A stretch of DNA of 39,610 nt, taken from Chlorobium sp. (GTDB lineage: Bacteria > Bacteroidota > Chlorobiia > Chlorobiales > Chlorobiaceae). The notes under the pieces are model-generated. The model was not told where the DNA came from. It worked only from the letters and a program-made list of their open reading frames with translations, and did no database searches. The stretch spans positions 1-39,610 of the forward strand of contig JANQMO010000010.1 of the NCBI GenBank assembly GCA_028280025.1. Reading direction: 5' to 3'. How positions within the stretch are numbered: position 1 is the stretch's first letter; each line of letters opens with the position of its first letter. A program made the position numbers and the translations under genes. Below are positions 1 to 7,366 of this stretch, piece by piece.

Positions 1-121
1 TCCGGGGATCCATCTTCCCGCCAAAGTCAGTATGGATGCCGCATCAAGTGCGGCATGACTCTCAACTGACAACGTATGCGTGGCGGCTTATAATCGTAAT
101 TTTTTGCTTTGAGACAGCCTC
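1..121 (-). mobile_element. MITE-like repeat, copy A (cut by window edge)
   Basis: Read on the minus strand this begins with GAGGCTGTCTCAAA (121-108). About 58 bases further on come the hairpin core GCCGCACTTGATGCGGC and the block GATGGATCCCCGGA, which runs off the window start. The same order of blocks occurs on the plus strand at 20932-21107. Two copies in opposite orientation, both with an AGACAGCC-type end, suggest a small non-autonomous mobile repeat. No protein-coding potential is seen. Confidence 0.6.
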
Positions 122-230
122 GTACGATGCCGGGAGTCAGGATGTGAGCTGTTGAGTGAACTGTTGATTTGTATCGTGCACGGGGGCTTTCTTGTTTTGC
201 CTTTTGCCGTTTTACCTTTGACTTAACGTC

Positions 231-1466
231 ATGAATCTTCGTGAAACCGTCATACAGGCGGCCTACTCGCTCAGGGCGAACAGGCTCCGCTCATGGCTGA
301 CGACGCTCGGCGTTGCGGTCGGGGTTTTTTCGATCATAGCCGTCATGACGGCACTCCAGGCTGTGGACCGTTCGGTAGCCAGCGGCTTGTCGAGCCTTGG
401 CGCCAACACCTTTGAAATACAGAAATACCCCGCGGCGTTTTTCGGCGGACACGGACGAAGCAGGTTTATCAACAGACCGGATATAACCTATGAAGAGGGG
501 CTGATGTTCAAGAAACTCATGGAGGGAAAAGCAAAAAACATCGGCCTGCAGGTCTCGTCGTCGGGCAATCTTGTCAACCACGACAATCTCTCAACCAATC
601 CTGATGTAACCCTTTTCGGCGTCGATGAAAATTTTGCGGCTGCAAACGGTTTCGATATCGAAACCGGCAGAAACCTGACCGGCAACGATATTCTGTATGC
701 AAGAAATGTCGCTGTGATCGGTCATGACCTTATCGGTTCGCTTTTTCCCGGCGGCCAGACGCCTGTTGGAAAATCGATCAGGGTAAACGGGAAAATATAC
801 AGGGTGATCGGGATTTTCATGAAAAAGGGTGCGGCGTTCGGTCAGAGCCAGGACAACCTGATCGCCATACCGATAACCCGCTACCTTGCCCATATCAATG
901 AAAAAAGAAGCATCAGTATAACGGTAGAAGCTTTGTCACAGAAAAAATACCAGGAAACAATCGATCAGGCTACCGGAGCCATGCGGGTGGCTCGGGGACT
1001 GACCATCGAAAAACCGATTGATTTCGAATTCCGGACCAATGAAGCGCTTGTGGAATCGTTCCGTGACTTTCAGCGCACAATCAGTACAGGCGCCTTTATC
1101 ATCAGTTTTATGGCGCTTGTCACGGCAGGGGTAGGCATCATGAACATCATGCTGGTAAGCGTCACCGAACGAACCAGGGAAATCGGCATAAGAAAATCGG
1201 TAGGCGCGCCTCAAAAGAGCATTCTTCGCCAATTCCTGCTCGAAGCGCTTTTCCTCTCCCTCCTCGGAGGCCTGATCGGCATCGTTACAGGAGCAGGGGC
1301 AGGCAATATTGTCGCTCTGGCGTTCAATATTCCACCGATCTTTCCGATAGCATGGATTGTTGTTTCGATTGCCGTGTGTTCCGGGATCGGAATCTGCTTC
1401 GGGCTCTTTCCCGCCTACAGGGCCGCAACGCTCGACCCGGTCGAGGCATTGCGGTCAGGAAAATAG
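231..1466 (+). CDS. MacB/FtsX-family ABC transporter permease
   Basis: Inner-membrane permease subunit of a MacB/LolC-like ABC exporter, expected to work with a separate LolD/MacB-type ATPase. The 411 residues follow the family layout. There is a cytoplasmic start and first membrane helix around residues 20-45 (RLRSWLTTLGVAVGV), then a long periplasmic domain (about 50-280) of MacB_PCD type. Three C-terminal helices form the FtsX domain (about 285-405), with the typical TERTREIGIRKSVGA segment after the first of them and a closing YRAATLDPVEALR. No ATPase gene lies downstream, so the partner is probably just upstream of the window. I see no clear Shine-Dalgarno before ATG 231, but the N-terminus matches the family well. 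It converges on the next gene with 27 bases between. Confidence 0.88.
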   Translation: MNLRETVIQAAYSLRANRLRSWLTTLGVAVGVFSIIAVMTALQAVDRSVASGLSSLGANTFEIQKYPAAFFGGHGRSRFINRPDITYEEGLMFKKLMEGKAKNIGLQVSSSGNLVNHDNLSTNPDVTLFGVDENFAAANGFDIETGRNLTGNDILYARNVAVIGHDLIGSLFPGGQTPVGKSIRVNGKIYRVIGIFMKKGAAFGQSQDNLIAIPITRYLAHINEKRSISITVEALSQKKYQETIDQATGAMRVARGLTIEKPIDFEFRTNEALVESFRDFQRTISTGAFIISFMALVTAGVGIMNIMLVSVTERTREIGIRKSVGAPQKSILRQFLLEALFLSLLGGLIGIVTGAGAGNIVALAFNIPPIFPIAWIVVSIAVCSGIGICFGLFPAYRAATLDPVEALRSGK

Positions 1467-1493
1467 AGCGACATCTATAACTTATTACAGCGG

Positions 1494-2390
1494 TTATCCG
1501 TCGTACATTCTGCTGAACCGCCTTGCCGCCCCTTCCCACACCGGAAAGCCCGTGTCGACGGCATTCCACGCCGGCAGAACGTTTTCTTCTATCCACTGCC
1601 AGCGATGCTCTGGGTTTGTAACGCTCCTGATCCCTGTCAGCGTTTCAAGATATCCGAAATGATCGGCAAACGACGCCCTCGAAGCACAACCGGGCGGTGC
1701 CGCCTCACCGAAATTGAGTTCGCTCCCGAATGACGCCAGGATACGGCCCTGCATGCTGATCGCCTCGAAAACAGGGGCCAGCGTATTGATCTGCTCATGC
1801 CGAAGCAGCTTGATGTTTCCTTCCCTGATCATATGTCTCGCCTTATCGTCTTCACCATCCTTTTCCAGCCGCTTTTTTCCCTCGTCGATCATCGAAAAAC
1901 CGGGCAAGAGCAGCTCCTTTTCCCTATCGATGGTATTTCCATCCAGTTCATCGAGACCGCCCTCTATATAGGCATTATGCGCCCATGCAATATCATTGTA
2001 GATGGCATTGTTTCCCTTGCGGATCTCCTCCAGATCATTGAGAAGAATTGCCCTGGTGGCCGCATCGTACAATGAAACAGGCAGGGAAAGAAGCATCTTC
2101 ACCACCCCGCCTGCAGCGTCACCTGCCCCTTCGAGAAACCCTCCGGCATGAGCAGATTCACGCTGTTCCATCATTTTTCCGGGAGCACCCAGAACCTCTA
2201 TAAAACCGAGTGCGATCCCCACCTGACTGGATGCAAAAGCCGCCATACCGGCCCATTTGAAGAAATCCGGATGTTCGAGATACAGGCGGGCGTAATGAGA
2301 GGTGATCGCCCTGTTACGTCCGGTTATGTTCTCCTGCGGAGGGAGGTGCGCTTCAGCGTCATCCTTCCACTCATCTCTCGATCGAAGCAT
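1494..2390 (-). CDS. Uncharacterised 298-residue protein
   Basis: A complete frame of 298 residues with balanced amino-acid composition. I do not recognise the family with confidence. There is only a faint resemblance to DUF2515 (YppC-like) proteins: an N-terminal N-x-x-x-T/I-x-x-Y segment, then HPDFFKWAGMAAFASSQVG (about residues 40-58), which could be a buried or membrane-associated helix. The C-terminal half is acidic and helical, with conserved-looking aromatic residues near the end (HRWQWIEENVLPAW). There is no signal peptide. It is transcribed divergently from the OmpA-like gene and convergently with the permease, so it is probably monocistronic. Enzymatic motifs are not visible. Confidence 0.6.
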   Translation of the reverse strand: MLRSRDEWKDDAEAHLPPQENITGRNRAITSHYARLYLEHPDFFKWAGMAAFASSQVGIALGFIEVLGAPGKMMEQRESAHAGGFLEGAGDAAGGVVKMLLSLPVSLYDAATRAILLNDLEEIRKGNNAIYNDIAWAHNAYIEGGLDELDGNTIDREKELLLPGFSMIDEGKKRLEKDGEDDKARHMIREGNIKLLRHEQINTLAPVFEAISMQGRILASFGSELNFGEAAPPGCASRASFADHFGYLETLTGIRSVTNPEHRWQWIEENVLPAWNAVDTGFPVWEGAARRFSRMYDG

Positions 2391-2673
2391 CTGCTCGTCT
2401 TTAACGTATTGAAAGGAAATGCAGAGGTCAGCGGTTATGTATGAGTTATGTATGAACCAACACGGACCAAACCGCTATAATTCCTGCCGGCCGTCATTCG
2501 GGAATAATGCAGAACCAGTGTATTACAATCCCCTGCCGAACATCTCCGGCGGCAGAAAAAATAATCCTCCGAGAATTGAAGGCCGGGAATTTTTTAGCGC
2601 GATACGCATTACTATGTTTGTACAATGGTTTTCTCCTTCCCGTTTTTTTACAACATTCAATCCTTCTGAAGCA

Positions 2674-3363
2674 ATGAGACATGTAGCACAATTGACAAAA
2701 CCGCTTGCGCTGGTCCTTATTCTTGCAATGACAACGGCAACGACAAGCTGTACATCGATGTCCGGCGCCGGACAGGGAGCCGGTATCGGCGCGGCATCAG
2801 GAGCAGTGATCGGCGGCCTTATCGGCAGCGCTTCGGGTAACTGGGGACGAGGTGCACTTATCGGTGCCGTTATCGGCGGAGCCGCGGGCGCACTTATCGG
2901 CGATTATATGGATGCCCAGGCAGAAGAAATCGACGAACAGGTTGACGGAGCCACAGTGGAACGCGTCGGCGAGGGCATCAGGGTTGTATTCGACACCGGC
3001 CTTCTGTTCACCACCGGTTCCTCGACACTCACCTCAACCAGCAGAGACAACATCGAGCAGCTTGCAATTATCCTCAACAAGTACGAAGACACCAACATCG
3101 TCATTGAAGGACACACAGACTCCATAGACTCTGACTACAACAATCAGGTTCTTTCCGAAAAGCGCGCTGAATCCGTCGCGTCGCTTCTTCGTGCCTATGG
3201 CGTAAGCTCGGGCCGTATCTCGACAGTCGGCTACGGTGAAACGCGTCCTGTTGCTTCCAACGCTACAGCGGCAGGCCGTAAACTGAACCGCCGTGTCGAA
3301 GTCCTCATCTACGCAAACGACGATCTCATAGACCAAGCGGAAACAGGTGAGCTGAGGATGTAA
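2674..3363 (+). CDS. OmpA-family glycine-zipper lipoprotein
   Basis: Outer-membrane-anchored, peptidoglycan-binding protein of the YiaD type. The frame is open from 2419, but ATG 2674 gives a proper lipoprotein signal: basic start, hydrophobic stretch, then a lipobox-like TTSC with Cys26 as the lipidation site. Residues about 30-80 form a glycine zipper (repeated GAxxG / IGGxxG). The C-terminal half is an OmpA domain: a VFDTGLLFTTGSSTL strand, the EGHTDS motif and the LSEKRAESVASLL helix, ending with GYGETRP and NRRVEVLI. The predicted length is 229 residues. It has its own strong rho-independent terminator at 3401. No convincing sigma70 promoter was found in the 283-base gap upstream. Confidence 0.87.
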   Translation: MRHVAQLTKPLALVLILAMTTATTSCTSMSGAGQGAGIGAASGAVIGGLIGSASGNWGRGALIGAVIGGAAGALIGDYMDAQAEEIDEQVDGATVERVGEGIRVVFDTGLLFTTGSSTLTSTSRDNIEQLAIILNKYEDTNIVIEGHTDSIDSDYNNQVLSEKRAESVASLLRAYGVSSGRISTVGYGETRPVASNATAAGRKLNRRVEVLIYANDDLIDQAETGELRM

Positions 3364-3400
3364 TTTCTTCAGAAACTTTATTGAAAAAGCACAAAAAGAA

Positions 3401-3427
3401 GGGGGCGATTTGGTTGCCCCCTTTTTT
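3401..3427 (+). terminator. Rho-independent terminator after the OmpA-like gene
   Basis: GGGGGC, a nine-base loop, GCCCCC and then a run of six T. It lies 38 bases after the stop codon of the OmpA-family gene on the same strand. Confidence 0.85.
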
Positions 3428-3537
3428 GCGGCAAACAGCATACAGGACAAACAGCAGAGACATCGCGACGTCCGATACCCTTCAAACACTCAGTGTGTCT
3501 CAACGCCATACCAAAACCTGACCACCGCTATCCGGAA

Positions 3538-4023
3538 TCAGCGATAACCTCTTCCAGGCACAAAATTCGGATCATACTGGTCCCAAAGCCATCCTGCGAC
3601 CTTTTCCAGCTCCTCATCAGGCATCGACATGGCAGGCATAAGGCCAAAACGTTGTATGGCTCGAGCTCCCAGTGACGTATTTGCAGCATCGGGAGCCTTC
3701 ATGAACGACACCATTGCAGCAACTGCATCATCCTTGTTTCCGTACACTGTTCTGAACCGTGAGGCAAGGCCTACAATAGGCGGAGCCGATTTTGCAGGAG
3801 GGCGCATGGAATGGCAAACCTGGCAGTCTCTGGCATAAAGCTCCTCACCGCTCAAGGCCCCGTCTGATTTGTTTTCTCCGGCGACAGCGGCGTTCATTGA
3901 CTGTGTGTCCGTACTCTCAGCAGATTTGGTGCTACTCTTTTCACAAGAAGAGATTGTCGATAGACCGGCTGTCAGCAGCACCATACCCACTGTTTTGTAC
4001 AGTACATTGCGTTTCATGCTCAT
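3538..4023 (-). CDS. Monohaem cytochrome c, probable lipoprotein
   Basis: Small class I-like cytochrome c for periplasmic electron transfer. The frame is open from 4089, but ATG 4023 (or 4017) gives a typical signal: MSMKRN, a hydrophobic stretch, then TISSC, where Cys27 could be lipidated. A Ser/Thr-rich linker leads to the haem-binding CQVCH (Cys67, Cys70, His71). A MPAMSMPDEE segment near residue 130 probably supplies the axial Met, and WLWDQYDP closes the fold. The mature part is about 100 residues, normal for this class. No Shine-Dalgarno is obvious. It lies just downstream of the minus-strand sensor-kinase cluster, so it could be its last gene, but the 75-base gap and the decayed haem ORF between leave that open. 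Confidence 0.83.
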   Translation of the reverse strand: MSMKRNVLYKTVGMVLLTAGLSTISSCEKSSTKSAESTDTQSMNAAVAGENKSDGALSGEELYARDCQVCHSMRPPAKSAPPIVGLASRFRTVYGNKDDAVAAMVSFMKAPDAANTSLGARAIQRFGLMPAMSMPDEELEKVAGWLWDQYDPNFVPGRGYR

Positions 4024-4098
4024 GATTAATCGGTTAATTTTTATTGCATAGCAATCATCTGCAATATAATACCAACAAATAGCCTTCATGAGAAAAAC

Positions 4099-4299
4099 TC
4101 ACCTGCGCTTTTCCCTCCACAATCGCTCATCCTCATCCTCATCACTGCTCCGGCGACACTCGACACAGTTGCTGAATTCCTTGATCCCCTCCTCCCTGTG
4201 CTCTGCCGCAACACCGCGCCTTGAATGCTCATGACATCCATAACAGTTATATTGCCTGTAATCTCCGGGGCTGTCTCGCTTCCCTTTGCAACAGATCAT
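4099..4299 (-). pseudogene. Decayed c-type haem protein fragment
   Basis: A 66-residue frame with one perfect haem motif (CYGCH) followed about 23 residues later by CVECR, where the haem-ligand His is replaced by Arg. A single CAC to CGC change would explain this. The segment HREEGIKEFSNC between them is typical of small multihaem cytochromes. There is no signal peptide. The good Shine-Dalgarno GGAGG at about 4310-4316 precedes an ATG (4307) in a different frame, which stops after about 20 codons. A frame break near the 5' end, a missing export signal and a damaged second site together suggest a remnant of a larger multihaem cytochrome gene that once closed the DUF4405/two-component operon. 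It could instead be a small functional ORF. Confidence 0.5.
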
Positions 4300-4367
4300 C
4301 CGGCATGAGCACCTCCATCTAAACGTATGGGGGGCTACCGGCGCATCGGGATATCTGACAGGAAAAA

Positions 4368-5804
4368 TCAGGCGGCGGGAATATCGAGAATCACAGTCGT
4401 CCCTCCTTCTTCCCTGTTCGAAAGGTGCACCGCAATGCCCTGTATGTCCGCAAGCTTTTTGACAATGGCAAGGCCGAGGCCGGTTCCGCTTGTTTGTGAA
4501 TTTCTCGACTCATCGACCCGATAGAAGCGCTCGAAAACACGATCGATCTTTTCCGCTGCAATTCCGGGACCGGCATCGGTTACTGAGCAGACAACCCTGT
4601 CGCTGCTGTTCCCGAAAACAATCGAAACAGATCCCCCTTCTGAAGAATATTTAACTGCATTGACAACAATGTTGTCGAGCATTATCTCAAGCATCGACGC
4701 ATCCGCCCGCACCATGGCAGAGCCCTCGTCCCGAACACGTACATCGAGCTCTTTTTCCCTTATCTGCTCATCAACCCTGCCAAGAACTACCGCAAGCGTC
4801 CCTTTCGCATCAAAAACATTGATATCAGGCCTGAAAGTATCGCTATCGTAGCGTGCCAGCAAAAGCAGTTGGTCAATCAACCCGGACATTCGTTTCAACT
4901 CATCGATACAAAAACCGATTCTCGCCTTGTAGTGGCCGGGCTCCCTTGGCTTTCTCACCAGAACCTCGAGAGTGCCCAAAATAGAGGCGAGAGGTGTTTT
5001 CAACTCATGCGAAGCGTCGGCCGTAAACTGTTTTTCTCTGGTATACACGGCCTGCAGCCTGTCAAGCAGGCTGTTTATGGTTGAAGAAAGGCGATAAATC
5101 TCGTCCTTGTTGGCAGGAAGCCCTATCCGCTCATCAAGATTCTCCTGTGTTATTTTTTCAGCCGTATCGATAACCTTCTCAAGAGGAGCAAGGCTTTTTC
5201 CTGCAATAACCCTTGTCACAAAAAACAGGATGATCAGAATAACCGACAGGGAAAAAAACAGCACTGTGCGTAAATCAGAGAGCACGAAAAGCGATTCTTC
5301 GAGAGGAACAGCAACCACCACCCATGCAGCCGTTCCGGCACTTTCCTTATGAAAAACAGGCACCTGAACCTGCCGGACCGATGCACCCGATATGTCCGAG
5401 TTATAAAAAGCAACATTGTCGAGGGACGGGTCGTAACGGAGCGTATCGCTGAAAAGATTGAATGATCTCCTTGCAATCTCCGGAACGCGGCCTGCCGCCA
5501 CAACCTGGACAAATTTGGGATAGAAATCCACAGCGACATGGGAACGCTCCATCCATTCAGCCTGGTCTTTGAAGAGTATCCCGTTTTCCGTTACCTGCAA
5601 ACCTCTGACAAACTCCCCCGCCTCTTCGTTAAGTTCCTCATCTATATGATTGTATACATCCCTCTCAACCTGAACATAGATCAAGGCAAACGCCACGACC
5701 ATCAGGGAACCCGCGACCATCAGAAAAAGACCTGAAACTCTGCTGCGAATACTGATATCCCGTCCAAAACTCCTGAAAAAAGCCCTTCTCCGCATGTTTT
5801 CCAT
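4368..5804 (-). CDS. Two-component sensor histidine kinase
   Basis: Membrane sensor kinase of the HPK1/CusS-QseC type that would phosphorylate the adjacent OmpR-type regulator. Taking ATG 5804 (478 residues), helix 1 spans 24-44, a periplasmic sensor loop about 45-179, helix 2 180-200 and HAMP 200-252. HisKA has its phospho-acceptor His266 in ADASHELKTPLA. HATPase_c has the N box (DNIVVNAVKYS), G1 (DAGPGIA), F box (FERFYR) and G2 (GTGLGLAIV). The frame is also open to 5837, but ATG 5804 lies four bases after the regulator stop with AAGGA upstream, the usual coupled start. The signal is unknown; the neighbouring DUF4405 and cytochrome genes suggest redox or envelope stress. Confidence 0.93.
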   Translation of the reverse strand: MENMRRRAFFRSFGRDISIRSRVSGLFLMVAGSLMVVAFALIYVQVERDVYNHIDEELNEEAGEFVRGLQVTENGILFKDQAEWMERSHVAVDFYPKFVQVVAAGRVPEIARRSFNLFSDTLRYDPSLDNVAFYNSDISGASVRQVQVPVFHKESAGTAAWVVVAVPLEESLFVLSDLRTVLFFSLSVILIILFFVTRVIAGKSLAPLEKVIDTAEKITQENLDERIGLPANKDEIYRLSSTINSLLDRLQAVYTREKQFTADASHELKTPLASILGTLEVLVRKPREPGHYKARIGFCIDELKRMSGLIDQLLLLARYDSDTFRPDINVFDAKGTLAVVLGRVDEQIREKELDVRVRDEGSAMVRADASMLEIMLDNIVVNAVKYSSEGGSVSIVFGNSSDRVVCSVTDAGPGIAAEKIDRVFERFYRVDESRNSQTSGTGLGLAIVKKLADIQGIAVHLSNREEGGTTVILDIPAA

Positions 5805-5808
5805 ATCT

Positions 5809-6486
5809 TCATCCTTCGCGAATAACATACCCGACACCTCTTACCGTTTCGATAAGATCGGCGCAGCCCGAAACATCGAGTTTTTTTCTCAGGAAGTTGA
5901 CATACACATCGATCACCGACGTGTCAGCGTCAAAATGGATGTCCCAGACATGTTCGATAATCCTGCTCCTTGTGCAGACGCTCCCCTTGTTGTGCAACAG
6001 GTATTCCAGCAATGCGAACTCTTTCGGCGTCAGTGAAACCTCTTTCCCGTTACAGGCAACCCTGTGAGCGGCAAGATTCATTTCCACCCCGCCAGCTTGC
6101 AACAAGGAACTTTCTGAAAACGGGGTTCTCAACTGCACACGTATTCTCGCAAGCAGTTCTTCGAATGCAAAAGGTTTTTTTATATAATCGTCAGCACCCG
6201 ATTCCAGCCCGAAAATCACATCGTCCAGCGTATCCTTTGCCGTGAGAAAGATAACCGGCACCTGGGTGTTCTCTTTCCTGAACTGCCTGCATAGTTCCAC
6301 TCCGCTCAAACCGGGAAGCAGCCAGTCAACGACAAGCAGGTCGTAATCGCTGCTCAACGCCATAGCGAGCCCTTCACGCCCGTTATCTGCAACATCTACT
6401 GCAAAACACTCTTCCTCGAGGCCTTCCTTGAGAAAACCGGCTATTCCCGGCTCATCTTCGACAATGAGAATTCGCATAGGCGGCAT
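5809..6486 (-). CDS. OmpR-family response regulator
   Basis: DNA-binding response regulator of 225 residues. The receiver domain (about 4-115) shows the acidic pair Glu10/Asp11, phospho-acceptor Asp54 (VVDWLLPG), Thr82 and Lys104 (YIKKPF). The C-terminal winged helix (about 125-224) carries the family signature SLTPKEFALLEYLL and ends with the wing VRGVGYVIREG. The start may be ATG 6486 or ATG 6477; the second gives MRILIVEDE, the commonest family start. The gene begins two bases after the DUF4405 stop, and the kinase begins four bases after its own stop, so the three are almost certainly co-transcribed. Likely targets include its own operon promoter upstream of 7279. Confidence 0.94.
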   Translation of the reverse strand: MPPMRILIVEDEPGIAGFLKEGLEEECFAVDVADNGREGLAMALSSDYDLLVVDWLLPGLSGVELCRQFRKENTQVPVIFLTAKDTLDDVIFGLESGADDYIKKPFAFEELLARIRVQLRTPFSESSLLQAGGVEMNLAAHRVACNGKEVSLTPKEFALLEYLLHNKGSVCTRSRIIEHVWDIHFDADTSVIDVYVNFLRKKLDVSGCADLIETVRGVGYVIREG

Positions 6487-6488
6487 TT

Positions 6489-6974
6489 TTAATCAAAAAT
6501 AACCCCGAAAAGCACTTTCTCCTCCATGTTGTTCTGTTCGGCTATCTCCCCAATCGAGTCCTCTGCGTCCCGAACAGCGATGCCGTTGCCGGACAGTTTT
6601 TCCACAAGCTGACCGAGACCCGTACCTGCAACGCCGGCAACCGTTGCAAGCGAAGCCTTTTCAAGGGATCTGACCGCTTTCTTCCTGCCGTCGTCCTCCT
6701 TTTCCACCCATGGATACAGCGAAAGCAGTGCGAGCATAACCGCCGTGCCGATGAACAGCACTCCTGCTTTTTGGCTCAGGTAACCGGTAAACGATTTCCA
6801 GTTCACCAGCAGATGCAAAACGGCGCCGCTTACGAGTACCCAGCTCATCCATTCATGAACCGGCTCGACAAGGCCCGGTTCAAAATCAAAAAAAATCATG
6901 AGCCCTGTCGAAGCCGATACGATAAAAGCCGCGGCAATCAAAGGTGTTGCAAGGTTTTTCACTGTACTGTTCAT
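6489..6974 (-). CDS. DUF4405 membrane protein
   Basis: Small integral membrane protein of 161 residues related to DUF4405, a cytochrome b561-like fold. Helix 1 is at about 8-28 (LATPLIAAAFIVSAS), helix 2 at about 42-60 and helix 3 at about 70-90. His40 (VHEWMSW) and His54 (VLHLLVNW) flank the second helix in the way haem ligands do in this family, so haem binding is plausible. The C-terminal 60 residues are soluble and unlike the family core. An excellent Shine-Dalgarno (AAAGGAGG) sits eight bases upstream of ATG 6974. It precedes the regulator by two bases, which suggests a redox-sensing or electron-transfer role tied to the two-component system. Confidence 0.78.
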   Translation of the reverse strand: MNSTVKNLATPLIAAAFIVSASTGLMIFFDFEPGLVEPVHEWMSWVLVSGAVLHLLVNWKSFTGYLSQKAGVLFIGTAVMLALLSLYPWVEKEDDGRKKAVRSLEKASLATVAGVAGTGLGQLVEKLSGNGIAVRDAEDSIGEIAEQNNMEEKVLFGVIFD

Positions 6975-7021
6975 AATAGGACCTCCTTTAATATAAGGTT
7001 GAAACGTTCGTTAACTTTACA

Positions 7022-7279
7022 TCATCTGTAAGGGTAAAGATCGTCTGCTCCGAGCCTGTAAACCTCGATGCAGACAAATCCCGACTCGTGTTCGACCTCT
7101 CCATGAATTCTGATTTCCATATTGGAACCCATATGCTTTTCATCCCGCATATCCGGCTCGAGCTCGATAGCGGCCTCTCCGGAACCGTCCTGAAAAAAGG
7201 TAGCGCCGGCAAGCTTAAAACGTTCTAAAGAGCAGCTTAAAATTTGCTTAAAATCCCGTCCTCTCATGCCTTTGAGCAT
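7022..7279 (-). CDS. Small uncharacterised protein at the operon head
   Basis: An 85-residue frame (81 from the second ATG at 7267) upstream of, and in line with, the DUF4405 gene. It has no signal peptide and no membrane helix. The middle is acidic (GEAAIELEPDMRDE), followed by a beta-rich stretch with alternating residues (EIRIHGEVEH, FVCIEVYRLG), so a compact beta domain is likely. I do not recognise the family. There is no good Shine-Dalgarno. A TATAAT at 7293-7288 would place transcription start within a few bases of ATG 7279, so translation could be nearly leaderless. Its position suggests it belongs to the DUF4405/two-component operon, perhaps as a target or accessory of the sensor. 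Confidence 0.5.
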   Translation of the reverse strand: MLKGMRGRDFKQILSCSLERFKLAGATFFQDGSGEAAIELEPDMRDEKHMGSNMEIRIHGEVEHESGFVCIEVYRLGADDLYPYR

Positions 7280-7287
7280 TTTTGCGT

Positions 7288-7293
7288 ATTATA
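7288..7293 (-). promoter_or_regulatory. Candidate -10 box for the minus-strand operon
   Basis: Perfect TATAAT on the minus strand just upstream of the small protein at 7279. There is no good -35 at 17 bases, so it may be activator dependent, for example on the OmpR-type regulator of the same operon. Confidence 0.35.
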
Positions 7294-7366
7294 GAGGCAT
7301 ACCCCATCGGTTGACTATACTTCACCAGTGCACAAATACCCCGGAAACCGGCAGCGGCAAGAAAAC

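Noticed and set aside
2419..2673. N-terminal extension of the OmpA-like protein
   Set aside because: The lipoprotein signal begins at ATG 2674, so the upstream part would bury it.
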